This document shows positions 22,287 through 34,306 of a stretch of DNA of 64,000 nt, in pieces. Position numbers and translations under genes: made by a program. Source of the stretch: Pleurodeles waltl (lineage: Eukaryota; Chordata; Amphibia; Caudata; Salamandridae); the NCBI RefSeq assembly GCF_031143425.1, contig NC_090441.1:222700928-222764927 (forward strand), written 5' to 3'. Each line of letters opens with the position of its first letter. The first letter of the stretch is position 1. Below the pieces are notes generated by a model. That model saw nothing but the letters and a program-made list of their open reading frames with translations, was not told where the DNA came from and made no database searches.

Positions 22287-22557
22287 TTGGTTGTGCAGCG
22301 GTGGGATAAGTGCTTTGAGACTACTTACCACTCTTGTCATTGTACTTTTCATAAGATAAAAATATACAAAACAAGTTCAGTGTGTGTACCCATAACTAAA
22401 AAGATTTGCATTTCCTCTTTTCACTCTTTTTTAAAGTGCTGAAAAGTACTTCTAAACTTTCTAAAAAGTTCTAAAAAGTTTTAAAAGTTTTTTTTCTGTC
22501 TTTCTAAAAGTTCTGAAAACTTTTTCTCTTTTTCTATCACTTTAACTCTCTCTAAAA

Positions 22558-25215
22558 ATGTCTGGCACAGGCCAAAATGTTGATCTGTCCAAGATTGCAT
22601 ATAATCACCTTAGCTGGAAAGGAGCAAGGAGTCTCTGCATAGAGAGAGGTTTGAGTGTAGGGAAGAATCCTTCCTTGGAATTGTTACTTAACATGCTTAG
22701 AGAACAAGATAAGGCTAAAAGTGCCCCATCTGTTGAAAAAGTAGCTAATGGTTCCCAATCTGATCCAGGGACTCCCCCAGGAAAAGGTTCAGGAAAGAAA
22801 CTTCTTAGCCTGCCCATTACTAGACAGTCTAGCATAGTTGGTACTGAGGTGGAGTCACATCATACAGATGATGTGCTCTCACATTACACTGTCAGCCAAG
22901 CTGTTAGGGTGCCCTCTGTAAGGGACAGGTCTCCTTCTGTTCATTCTCATCATACCTCTGTGTCTAGGAATGTCCCTCCCACCAACCCTGATGACAGATT
23001 GTTAGAAAGGGAACTCAATAAGTTGAGGGTGGAACAAACCAGACTGAAGCTTAAAAAGCAACAGCTGGATTTGGATCGACAGTCTTTAGAACTAGAGAAG
23101 GAAAGACAGAAGTTGGGTTTAGAAACCCATGGTGGCAGCAGCAGTATTCCCCATAGTCAACCTGTAAGAGAGCATGATTCAAGGAATCTGCACAAGATAG
23201 TTCCCCCTTATAAGGAGGGGGATGACATTAACAAGTGGTTTGCTGCACTTGAGAGGGCCTGTGTTGTACAGGATGTCCCTCAAAGGCAGTGGGCTGCTAT
23301 CCTATGGCTATCATTTAGTGGAAAAGGTAGGGGTAGGCTCCTTACTGTGAAAGAAAGTGATGCCAATAATTTTACAGTTCTTAAGAATGCACTCCTGGAT
23401 GGTTATGGCTTAACCACTGAACAATACAGGATAAAGTTCAGAGAGACCAAAAAGGAGTCTTCACAAGACTGGGTTGATTTCATTGACCATTCAGTGAAGG
23501 CCTTGGAGGGGTGGTTACATGGCAGTAAAGTTACTGATTATGACAGCCTGTATAACTTGATCCTGAGAGAGCATATTCATAATAATTGTGTGTCTGATTT
23601 GTTGCACCAGTACCTGGTAGACTCTGATCTGACGTCTCCCCAAGAATTGGGAAAGAAGGCAGACAAATGGGTCAGAACAAGGGTGAACAGAAAAGTTCAT
23701 ACAGGGGGTGACAAAGATGGCAATAAGAAGAAAGATGGTGAAAAATCTCAAGATAAGCATGGGGATAAGGGTAAAACCAAAGATCCTTCTTCAAATCTTA
23801 AACACTCTTCAGAGGGTGGGGATAAAACCAATTCTTCCTCTTCTTCTCAACCCACACACATTAAAAAGCCTTGGTGCTTTGTGTGTAAAAACAAAGGCCA
23901 TAGGCCAGGGGATAAGTCCTGTCCAGGTAAACCCCCTGAGCCTACCACCACTAATACATCAAGCTCTAGTGCCCCTAGCAGTAGTGGTACTAGTGGTGGG
24001 ACTGCTGGCAACAGTCAAGTTAAGGGTGTAGTTGGGTTCACTTATGGGTCCATAGTAGAAACTGGGGTAGTCAGTCCCAAGACAGTTTCTGTCACACCTA
24101 GTGGCATTGGCCTTGCCACACTGGCTGCTTGTCCCCTTACAATGGATAAGTACAGGCAGACAGTTTCAATAAATGGTGTTGAGGCCTTGGCCTACAGGGA
24201 CACAGGTGCCAGTATCACTTTGGTGACTGAAAACCTAGTGGCTCCTGAACAACACATCCTTGGACCACAGTATAAAATTATTGATGTCCATAACTCCACT
24301 AAGTTTCTTCCCTTAGCTATAATTCAGTTTAGTTGGGGTGGAGTTACTGGCCCTAAGCAGGTGGTGGTATCACCTAGCTTACCTGTAGATTGTCTCTTAG
24401 GTAATGACCTAGAGGCCTCAGGTTGGGCTGATGTAGAGTTTTATGCCCATGCAGCCATGCTGGGCATCCCAGAGGAATTGTTCCCTCTCATTTCTATTGA
24501 AATAAAAAAGCAAAGGAGAGAAGGCCTGAAAACTCAGGATCCCTCTCCATCAACAGGTAAAAAGGGTATCACAGTATCCGCTAACCACCCTACCATTCAG
24601 GATACCATTCCTGTGGTGGGAGAAACCTCTCCTGGGGTGTCACCTGTTCCAAGGGAATCATCAGCTGGCAAAGCTGGACTCCCTGAGGTGGAAGTACCTC
24701 TCTGTGGGATAACTAACATTGGTGACAAAAAGAGCACCATTTTAGTTAACATGGAACATCCCTCCAACCCTCCCAGAGAAACTTTAGTGCAGAAACCCTG
24801 CACTACCTCACAACACTTAGGACAGCATCCCTGCCCTAGTGTGGAGTTCATAGGACAGCATCCCTGCCCTGCTCCAACTCAAGAGAAACAGCATCCCTGT
24901 TCTCTCTTCCAGCCATATGGACAAAGTTTTTGCCCAGCTATGGCTTTACTCAGACAGCATCCCTGTCTGGCATTTCCATCATTACAAATAGGTTCAGTGG
25001 ACAATTCCCACTGCTCTAAACTAAAACTTACTGATAGAAACTCTAAAAATACATCTTCACATTGTTGCTTAGCTAAAAAACTTCAAACAGGGTGGTTTAC
25101 ATCCCCACAGGGAAGTAACCATATAGTGGATGATAAAGGGAGTAACCAGTCTATTGCAGAGCTACTCTCTACTTATCACCACTTAGACAATAAAGTCTCA
25201 ACTGGCCAAGGTTAG
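22558..25215 (+). CDS. gag: Gag-protease polyprotein, array unit 3 (885 aa)
   Basis: This is the third intact copy of the Gag-protease frame, with the same domains as unit 1. It agrees with unit 2 at residues 131, 159 and 643, keeps Asn at 271 like unit 1, and has Ser for Gly at 761 inside the QHPC-repeat tail. It is followed by an 11-G polypurine run and LTR 4. All three units being open argues that they are young or were copied from a functional source. Confidence 0.9.
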   Translation: MSGTGQNVDLSKIAYNHLSWKGARSLCIERGLSVGKNPSLELLLNMLREQDKAKSAPSVEKVANGSQSDPGTPPGKGSGKKLLSLPITRQSSIVGTEVESHHTDDVLSHYTVSQAVRVPSVRDRSPSVHSHHTSVSRNVPPTNPDDRLLERELNKLRVEQTRLKLKKQQLDLDRQSLELEKERQKLGLETHGGSSSIPHSQPVREHDSRNLHKIVPPYKEGDDINKWFAALERACVVQDVPQRQWAAILWLSFSGKGRGRLLTVKESDANNFTVLKNALLDGYGLTTEQYRIKFRETKKESSQDWVDFIDHSVKALEGWLHGSKVTDYDSLYNLILREHIHNNCVSDLLHQYLVDSDLTSPQELGKKADKWVRTRVNRKVHTGGDKDGNKKKDGEKSQDKHGDKGKTKDPSSNLKHSSEGGDKTNSSSSSQPTHIKKPWCFVCKNKGHRPGDKSCPGKPPEPTTTNTSSSSAPSSSGTSGGTAGNSQVKGVVGFTYGSIVETGVVSPKTVSVTPSGIGLATLAACPLTMDKYRQTVSINGVEALAYRDTGASITLVTENLVAPEQHILGPQYKIIDVHNSTKFLPLAIIQFSWGGVTGPKQVVVSPSLPVDCLLGNDLEASGWADVEFYAHAAMLGIPEELFPLISIEIKKQRREGLKTQDPSPSTGKKGITVSANHPTIQDTIPVVGETSPGVSPVPRESSAGKAGLPEVEVPLCGITNIGDKKSTILVNMEHPSNPPRETLVQKPCTTSQHLGQHPCPSVEFIGQHPCPAPTQEKQHPCSLFQPYGQSFCPAMALLRQHPCLAFPSLQIGSVDNSHCSKLKLTDRNSKNTSSHCCLAKKLQTGWFTSPQGSNHIVDDKGSNQSIAELLSTYHHLDNKVSTGQG

Positions 25216-25244
25216 CCTTATTGTCCTTCGTTGGGGGGGGGGGT

Positions 25245-28200
25245 TGTGTGAGAAAGTAGCCTCTTTCTAGCCTTGTTACCCCCACTTTTGGCCTGTTTGT
25301 GAGTGTATGTCAGGGTGTTTTCACTGTCTCACTGGGATCCTGCTAGCCAGGGCCCAGTGCTCATAGTGAAAACCCTATGTTTTCAGTATGTTTGTTATGT
25401 GTCACTGGGACCCTGCTAGCCAGGACCCCAGTGCTCATAAGTTTGTGGCCTATATGTATGTGTTCCCTGTGTGGTGCCTAACTGTCTCACTGAGGCTCTG
25501 CTAATCAGAACCTCAGTGGTTATGCTCTCTCATTTCTTTCAAATTGTCACTAACAGGCTAGTGACCAATTTTACCAATTTACATTGGCTTACTGGAACAC
25601 CCTTATAATTCCCTAGTATATGGTACTGAGGTACCCAGGGTATTGGGGTTCCAGGAGATCCCTATGGGCTGCAGCATTTCTTTTGCCACCCATAGGGAGC
25701 TCTGACAATTCTTACACAGGCCTGCCACTGCAGCCTGAGTGAAATAACGTCCACGTTATTTCACAGCCATTTTACACTGCACTTAAGTAACTTATAAGTC
25801 ACCTATATGTCTAACCTTTACCTGCTAAAGGTTAGGTGCAAAGTTACTTAGTGTGAGGGCACCCTGGCACTAGCCAAGGTGCCCCCACATTGTTCAGGGC
25901 CAATTCCCCGGACTTTGTGAGTGTGGGGACACCATTACACGCGTGCACTACATATAGGTCACTACCTATATGTAGCTTCACAATGGTAACTCCGAATATG
26001 GCCATGTAACATGTCTATGATCATGGAATTGCCCCCTCTATGCCATCCTGGCATAGTTGGCACAATCCCATAATCCCAGTGGTCTGTAGCACAGACCCTG
26101 GTACTGCCAAACTGCCTTTCCTGGGGTTTCACTGCAGCTGCTGCTGCTGCCAACCCCTCAGACTGGTTTCTGCCCCCCTGGGGTCAAGCCAGGCTTGTCC
26201 CAGGATGGCAGAACAAAGGACTTCCTCTGAGAGAGGGTGTTACACCCTCTCCCTTTGGAAGATGTTGTGAAGGCAGGGGAGGAGTAGCCTCCCCCAGCCT
26301 CTGGAAATGCTTTCTTGGGCACAGATGTGCCCAATTCTGCATAAGCCAGTCTACACCGGTTCAGGGGACCCCTTAGCCCTGCTCTGGCGCGAAACTGGAC
26401 AAAGGAAAGGGGAGTGACCACTCCCCTGACCTGCACCTCGCCTGGGAGGTGTCCAGAGCTCCTCCAGCGTGCTCCAGACCTCTGCCATCTTGGAAACAGA
26501 GGTGCTGCCAGCACACTGGACTGCTCTGAGTGGCCAGTGCCACCAGGTGACGTCAGAGACTCCTTCTGATAGGCTCCTCCAGGTGTTGCTAGCCTATCCT
26601 CTCTCCTAAGTAGCCAAACCCTCTTTTCTGGCTATTTAGGGTCTCTGTCTCTGGGGAAACTTTAGATAACGAATGCAAGAGCTCATCAGAGTTCCTCTGC
26701 ATCTCTCTCTTCACCTTCTGCCAAGGAATCGACTGCTGACCGCGCTGGAAGCCTGAGAAACTGCAACATAGTAGCAAAGACGACTACTGCAACTCTGTAA
26801 CGCTGATCCTGCCGCCGTCTCGACTGTTTTCCTGGTGGTGCATGCTGTGGGGGTAGTCTGCCTCCTCTCTGCACTAGAAGCTCTGAAGAAATCTCCCGAG
26901 GGTCGACGGAATCTTCCCCCTGCTACCCCAGGCACCAAAAAGCTGCATTACCGGTCCCTTGGGTCTCCTCTCAGCACAACGAGCGAGGTCCCTTGAATCC
27001 AGAAACTCTGTCCAAGTGACTCCCACAGTCCAGCGACTCTTCAGTCCAAGTTTCGTGGAGGTAAGTCCTTGCCTCCCCACGCCAGACTGCATTGTTGGAA
27101 ACCGCGTCTTTTGCAAATACTCCGGCTTCCGTGCACTTCCGGCAGAAATCCTTTGTGCACAGCCAAGCCTGGGTCCACGGCACTCTAACCTGCATTGCAA
27201 GACTTTCTAAGTTGGTCACCGGCGACGTGGGACTCCTTTGTGAAACTTCGGCGAGCACCGTTTCACGCATCCTTGTAGTGCCTGTTTCTGGCACTTTTCT
27301 GGGTGCTACGTGCTGATGAGAGGGCTCCTTTTCTTGCTTGACGTCCCCTCTCTCTACTGACGCAATTTATTACATCCTGGTCCCTCCTGAGCCACAGCAG
27401 CATCCAAAAATGTTTATCGCATGATTTGCAGCTAGCAAGGCTTGTTGGTGGTCTTTTGGTGGGACAACACTTCTGCACAACTTTCCAAGGCGAGTGAAAT
27501 GCTTCCTCCAAAGGGGAAGTCTCTAGCCCTTTGCGTTCTTGCAGAAACCTCAGCTTCTTCTGTCCAGTAGAAGCTTCTTTGCACCCACAGCTGGCATTTC
27601 CTGGGCATCTGCCCTTCTCCGACTTGCTTGTGACTTTTGGACTTGGTCCCCTTGTTCCACAGGTACCCTAGATTGGAAATCCATTGTTGTTGCATTGCTG
27701 GTTTGTGTCTTTCCTGCATTATTCCCCTATCACGACTTCTTTGTCCTCTGGGGAACTTCAGTGCACTTTGCACTCACTTTTCAGGGTCTTGGGGTGGGCT
27801 ATTTTTCTAACCCTCACTATTTTCTAATAGTCCCAGCGACCCTCTACAAGGTCACATAGGTTTGGGGTCCATTCGTGGTTCGCATTCCACTTTTGGAGTA
27901 TATGGTTTGTGTTGCCCCTATCCCTATGTGTCCCCATTGCATCCTATTGTAACCATACATTGTTTGCACTGTTTTCTAAGACTATACTGCATATTTTTGG
28001 TATTGTGTACATATAACTTGTGAATATTTGCTATCCTCTTGCTGAGGGTACACTCTAAGATACTTTGGCATATTGTCATAAAAATAAAGTACCTTTATTT
28101 TTAGTATAACTGTGTATTGTGTTTTCTTATGATATTGTGCAAGTGACACTTGTGGTACTGTGGTAGCTTCACACGTCTCCTAGTTCAGCCTAAGCTGCTC

Positions 28201-28327
28201 TGCTAAGCTACCATTATCTATCAGCCTATGCTGCTAGGCACCCTATACACTAATAAGGGATAACTGGGCCTGGTGCAAGGTGCAAGTACCCCTAGGTACT
28301 CACTACAAGCCAATCCAGCCTCCTACA
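25245..28327 (+). repeat. LTR 4 of the tandem array (3' end)
   Basis: It is also 3083 bases but the most diverged of the four, with many single differences and small compensating indels (for example near 26831 and 27917). It keeps ancestral bases such as TGACGTCA that LTRs 1-3 have lost. It ends CCTCCTACA directly against LTR A sequence starting GAAGG, without a primer-binding site, so it is the true right end of the array. Confidence 0.9.
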
Positions 28328-30738
28328 GAAGGTAGCTATGGCAAAGCAGCTTAGGCTGAACTAGGAGACATGTAAAGCTCCTACTATACCACTGGTGTCA
28401 TATGTACAATATCATGAGAAAACACAATACACAGATATACTAAAAATAAAGGTACTTTATTTTTATGACAATATGCCAAAAGTATCTCAGTGAGTACCCT
28501 CAGTATGAGGCTAAGAAATATACACAAGATATATGTACACAAACCAAAGATATGCAGGTTATAGCAAGAAAAGTAATTCAAGCAGTGTAAAGTTACAATA
28601 GATTGCAATAGGAGCACATAGGTATAGGGGCAACACAAACCATATACTCCAAAAGTGGAATGCGAACCACAAATGGACTCCAAACCTATGTGAGCCTGTA
28701 GAGGGTCACTGGGACTGTAAGAAAACAGTGAGGGTTAGAAAAATAGCCCACCCCAAGACCCTGAAAGGTAGGTGTGAAGTGCACCTACTACCCCCAGAGA
28801 GCACAGAAGTCGTGATAGGGGGATTCTGCAGGAAGAACAAACACCAGCAATGCAACAACAGTGGATTTCCGGACCTGAGTACCTGCAAGACAAGGGGACC
28901 AAGTCTAAGAGTCGTGACAGTGTCGAGAGTGGGCAGGAGCCCAAGAAATGCCAGCTGAGGGTGCAAGGAAGTTACCACCTGTTGAAAGAAGCTTGGTGTT
29001 CTGCAAGAAAGAAGAGGACTAGGAACTTCCCCTCTGGAGGATGGATGTCCAACGTCATGAAGAAGCTTGCAGAGGTGTTCCCATGCAGAAAGACCACAAA
29101 CAAGCCTTGCTAGCTGCAAGGGTTGCGGTTAGGATTTTTGGATGCTGCTGTGGCCCAGGAGGGACCAGGATGTCACCACTTGGATGAGGAGACAGAGGGG
29201 GTGCCCAGCACATCAGAGAGCCCTCATAGAAGCAGGCTTCACCCGCAGAAGTACCTGAACAGGCATTTAGAAGAAAAGTGAACTGGAGTCCACCCGAAAT
29301 CACAAAAGGGAGTTCCACGACGCCCGAGGAAAACTCAGAAGGTTGTGCACTGCAGGTTAGAGTGTCGGGGACCCAGGCTTGGCTGTGCACGAAGGAAATC
29401 CTGGAAGAGTGCACAGGAGCCGGAGCCACTGTAAATCACACGGTACCCAGCAATGCAGTCTAGCGTGGGGAGGCAAGGACTTACCTCCACCAAACTTGGA
29501 CTGAAGAGTCACCGGACTGTGGGAGTCACTTGGACAGAGTTGCTGAGTTCCAGGGACCACGCTCGTTGTGCTGAGAGGGGACCCAGAGGACCAGTGATGC
29601 ATTCTTTTGTTGCCTGCGGTTGCAGGGGGAAGATTACGTCGACCCACAGGAGATTTCTTCAGAGCTCCTGGTGCAGAGAGGAGGCAGACTACCCTAGAGC
29701 ATGCACCACCTGGAAACAGTCGAGAAAGCCGGCAGGATGAAGCGATACAAGGTTGCTAGTAATCGTCTTGCTACTTTTTTGTGGTTTTGCAGGCGTCCTG
29801 AGCAGTCAGCGGTCGATCCTTTGGCAGAAGGTGAAGAGGGAGATGCAGAGGAACTCTGGTGAGCTCTTGCATTCGTTATCTGGTGAGATCCCCGAAGCAG
29901 AGACCCTAAATAGTCAGAAAAAGAGATTTAGCTACCTAGGAAGGAGGATTGGCTACCAAGATAGGTAAGAGCCTATCATAAGGAGCCTCTGACGTCACCT
30001 GCTGGCACTGGCCACTCAGAGCAGTACAGTGTGCCAGCAACACCTCAGTTTCCAAGATGGCAGAGGTCTGGGACACACTGGAGGAGCTCTGGGCACCTTC
30101 CCTGGGAGGTGCAGGTCAGGGGAGTGGTCACTCCCTTTTCCTTTGTCCAGTTTCGCGCCAGAGCAGGGCTGGGGGATCCCTGAACCGGTGTAGACTGGCT
30201 TATGCAGAGATGGGCACCATCTGTGCCTATCAAAGCATTTCCAGAGGCTGGGGGAGGCTACTCCTCCCAGCCCATCACACCTATTTCCAAAGGGAGAGGG
30301 TGCAACACCCTCTCTCAGAGGAAATCCTTTGTTTTGCCTTCCTGGGCCAGGGCTGCCTGGACCTCAGGGGGTCAGAAACCTGTCTGAGGGGTTGGCAGCA
30401 GCTGCAGTGCAAACCCTGAAAAGGCAGTTTGGCAGTACCAGGGTTCTGTGCTAGAGACCCGGGGGATCATGGAATTGCCCCCCCAATGGCAGAATGGCAT
30501 TGGGGGGACAATTCCATGATCTTAGACATGTTACATAGCCATGTTCGGAGTTACCTTTGTGACGCTGTACATAGGTAGTGACCTATGTACAGTGCAAGCG
30601 TGTAATGGTGTCCCCGCATTCACAAAGTCCGGGGAATTTGCCCTGAACAATGTGGGGGCACCTTGCCTAGTGCCAGGGTGCCCACACACTAAGTAACTTT
30701 GCACCCAACCTTCACCAGGTGAGGGTTAGATATATAGG
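28328..30738 (-). repeat. Solo LTR A (antisense), segment 2
   Basis: This is the middle 2.4 kb of LTR A, reading as reverse-complement LTR with the antisense splice donor near 29483 and the antisense poly(A) palindrome near 28450. It is clearly older than the tandem array LTRs. The covarying stem at 30565-30592 lies here. It ends ...ATAGG at 30738, where solo LTR B is inserted. Confidence 0.85.
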
Positions 30739-31039
30739 TGTAGGAGGCTGGACTGGCTTGTAGTGAGTACCAAGGGGTACTTGCACCTTGCACCAGGCCC
30801 AGTTATCCCTTATTAGTGTATAGGGTGTCTAGCAGCTTAGGCTGATAGATAATTGTAGCTTAGCAGAGCAGCTTAGGCTGAACTAGGAGACGTGTGAAGC
30901 TACTACAGTACCACAAGTGTCACTTGCACAATATCATAAGAAAACACAATACACAGATATACTAAAAATAACTTTATGTACTTTATTTTTATGACAATAT
31001 GCCAAAGTATCTCAGTGAGTACCCTCAGTATGAGGATAG
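30739..31039 (-). repeat. Solo LTR B (antisense), segment 1
   Basis: This is the reverse complement of the last 300 bases of an LTR, starting TGTAGGAGGCTGG. LTR B resumes at 41377-44042; the total is close to the 2994-base LTR of the autonomous element, with about 26 bases missing at the join. ATAGG before 30739 and after 44042 is a clean 5-bp target duplication inside LTR A. Confidence 0.85.
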
Positions 31040-34033
31040 TGTAGGAAAGTACCATCTTTCCTGGCATGTTACCCCCATTTTTCACTGTATATATGTTGTT
31101 TTAGTTGTATGTGTCACTGGGACCCTGGTAACCCAGGGCCCCAGTGCTCATAAGTGTGCCTGAATGTGTTACCTGTGTAGTGACTAACTGTCTCACTGAG
31201 GCTCTGCTAATCAGAACCTCAGTGGTTATGCTCTCTCATTTCTTTCCAAATTGTCACTAACAGGCTAGTGACCATTTTTACCAATTTACATTGGCTTACT
31301 GGAACACCCTTATAATTCCTTAGTATATGGTACTGAGATACCCAGGGTATTGGGGTTCCAGGAGATCCCTATGGGCTGCAGCATTTCTTTTGCCACCCAT
31401 AGGGAGCTCTGACAATTCTTACACAGGCCTGCCACTGCAGCCTGAGTGAAATAACGTCCACGTTATTTCACAGCCATTTTACACTGCACTTAAGTAACTT
31501 ATAAGTCACCTATATGTCTAACCTTTACCTGGTAAAGGTTAGGTGCAAAGTTACTTAGTGTGAGGGCACCCTGGCACTAGCCAAGGTGCCCCCACATTGT
31601 TCAGAGCCAATTCCCTGAACTTTGTGAGTGCGGGGACACCATTACACGCGTGCACTACATATAGGTCACTACCTATATGTAGCTTCACAATGGTAACTCC
31701 GAATATGGCCATGTAACATGTCTATGATCATGGAATTGCCCCCTCTATGCCATCCTGTCATAGTTGGCACAATCCCATGATCCCAGTGGTCTGTAGCACA
31801 GACCCTGGTACTGCCAAACTGCCCTTCCTGGGGTTTCACTGCAGCTGCTGCTGCTGCCAACCCCTCAGACAGGCATCTGCCCTCCTGGGGTCCAGCCAGG
31901 CCTGGCCCAGGATGGCAGAACAAAGAACTTCCTCTGAGAGAGGGTGTGACACCCTCTCCCTTTGGAAAATGGTGTGAAGGCAGGGGAGGAGTAGCCTCCC
32001 CCAGCCTCTGGAAATGCTTTGTTGGGCACAGATGTGCCCAATTCTGCATAAGCCAGTCTACACCGGTTCAGGGGACCCCTTAGCCCTGCTCTGGCGCGAA
32101 ACTGGACAAAGGAAAGGGGAGTGACCACTCCCCTGACCTGCACCTCCCCTGGGAGGTGTCCAGAGCTCCTCCAGTGTGCTCCAGACCTCTGCCATCTTGG
32201 AAACAGAGGTGCTGCTGGCACACTGGACTGCTCTGAGTGGCCAGTGCCACCAGGTGACGTCAGAGACTCCTTCTGATAGGCTCCTTCAGGTGTTAGTAGC
32301 CTATCCTCTCTCCTAAGTAGCCAAACCCTCTTTTCTGGCTATTTAGGGTCTCTGTCTCTGGGGAAACTTCAGATAACGAATGCAAGAGCTCATCCGAGTT
32401 CCTCTGCATCTCTCTCTTCACCTTCTGCCAAGGAATCGACTGCTGACCGCGCTGGAAGCCTGCAAACCTGCAACATAGTAGCAAAGACGACTACTGCAAC
32501 TCTGTAACGCTGATCCTGCCGCCTTCTCGACTGTTTTCCTGCTTGTGCATGCTGTGGGGGTAGTCTGCCTCCTCTCTGCACCAGAAGCTCCGAAGAAATC
32601 TCCCGTGTGTCGACGGAATCTTCCCCCTGCAACCGCAGGCACCAAAAAGCTGCATTACCGGTCCCTTGGGTCTCCTCTCAGCACGACGAGCGAGGTCCCT
32701 CGAATCCAGCGACTCTGTCCAAGTGACCCCCACAGTCCAGTGACTCTTCAGTCCAAGTTTGGTGGAGGTAAGTCCTTGCCTCACCTCGCTGGGCTGCATT
32801 GCTGGGAACCGTGACTTTTGCAGCTACTCCGGCCCCTGTGCACTTCCAGCGGAAATCCTTTGTGCACAGCCAAGCCTGGGTCCACGGCACTCTAACCTGC
32901 ATTGCACGACTTTCTAAGTTGGTCTCCGGCGACGTGGGACTCCTTCGTGCAACTTCGGCAAGCACCGTTTCATGCATCATTTTAGTTCCTGTTTCTGGCA
33001 TTTCTCCGGGTGCTACTGGCTTCAGAGAGGGCTCCTTGTCTTGCTCGACATCCCCTCTCTCGGCTGGTCCAATTTGCGACCTCCAGGTCCCTCCTGGGCC
33101 TCAGCAGCGTCCAAAAACGCTAACCGCATGATTTGCAGCTAGCAAGGCTTGTTGGGGTTCTTTCGGCGGGAAAACACTTCTGCACGACTCTCCACGGCGA
33201 GAGGGATCGGTCCACCAAAAGGGAAGTCTCTAGCCCTTTTTGTTCCTACAGAAACCTCAGCTTCTTCTGTCTAGTAGAAGCTTCTTTGCACCCGCAGCTG
33301 GCATTTCCTGGGCATCTGCCCATCTCCGACTTGCTTGTGACTTTTGGACTTGGTCCCCTTGTTCCACAGGTACCCTAGATTGGAAATCCACAGTTGTTGC
33401 ATTGCTGGTTTGTGTCTTTCCTGCATTATTCCTCTAACACGACTTCTTTGTCCTTAGGGGAACTTTAGTGCACTTTGCACTCACTTTTCAGGGTCTTGGG
33501 GAGGGTTATTTTTCTAACTCACTATTTTCTAATAGTCCCAGCGACCCTCTACGAGGTCACATAAGTTTGAGGTCCATTCGTGGTTCGCATTCCACTTTTG
33601 GAGTATATAGTTTGTGTTGCCCCTATCCCTATGTTTCCCCATTGCATCCTATTGTAACTATACATTGTTTGCACTGTTTTCTAAGACTATACTGCATATT
33701 TTTGCTATTGTGTATATATATCTTGTGTATATTTCCTATCCTCTCACTGAGGGTACACTCTGAGATACTTTGGCATATTGTCATAAAAATAAAGTACCTT
33801 TATTTTTAGTATAACTGTGTATTGTGTTTTCTTATGATATTGTGCATATGACACTAGGTGGTACTGTAGTAGCTTCACACGTCTCCTAGTTCAGCCTAAG
33901 CTGCTCTGCTAAGCTACCATTATCTATCAGCCTAAGCTGCTAGACACCCTATACACTAATAAGGGATAACTGGGCCTGGTGCAAGGTGCAAGTACCCCTT
34001 GGTACTCACTACAAGCCAGTCCAGCCTCCTACA
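31040..34033 (+). repeat. 5' LTR of the Gmr1-like element
   Basis: It is 2994 bases, beginning TGTAGGAAAGTACC and ending CCTCCTACA. It is homologous to the array LTRs but differs in the left 150 bases and in many substitutions. It carries an intact CRE (32255-32262), the TATA-like box near 32341, the splice donor near 32768 and the poly(A) palindrome near 33785. Confidence 0.9.
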
Positions 34034-34057
34034 TTGGTTGTGCAGCGGTGGGATAAG
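34034..34057 (+). other. Primer-binding site of the Gmr1-like element
   Basis: It begins TTGGTTGTGCAGCGGTGGGA, identical to the array elements. Shared priming supports the idea that the same replication machinery could serve both element types. Confidence 0.5.
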
Positions 34058-34306
34058 TGCTTTGAGACTACTTACCACTCTTGTCATTGTACTTTTCATA
34101 AGAGAAAAATATACAAAACAAGGTCAGTATATATACACATAGCCAAAAAGTTTTGCATTTCCTCTTTTCACTCTTTTCTAAGTGCTGAAAAGTACTTCTA
34201 AACTTTCAAAAAGTTCTTAAAAGTTTAAAAAGTTTTTTTTTCTCTGTCTTTCTAAAAGCTCTGACAAACTTTTTATATTTTACTATCACTTTAACTCTCT
34301 CTAAAA

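Larger units (their letters stand above)
7125..28327 (+). mobile_element. Tandem non-autonomous Gypsy array: LTR-gag-LTR-gag-LTR-gag-LTR
   Basis: Four direct LTRs of 3083 bases alternate with three Gag-protease internal regions; the repeat period is 6039-6040 bases. The whole array is flanked by GAAG on both sides inside LTR A, consistent with a single integration followed by expansion. Each internal region has a primer-binding site, leader, one 885-codon frame and a poly-G polypurine tract. No integrase or reverse transcriptase is present in any unit. A slightly different 5' end (TGTGAG at 7127) is possible, because the two bases TG before it are also found upstream of the internal LTRs. Confidence 0.9.

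Noticed and set aside
7125..28327. Tandem array as a pure assembly artefact
   Set aside because: The units differ at specific sites (Gag residues 131, 159, 271, 643 and 761; leader length; G-run length), so they are not one read copied three times. Long reads would still be wise.
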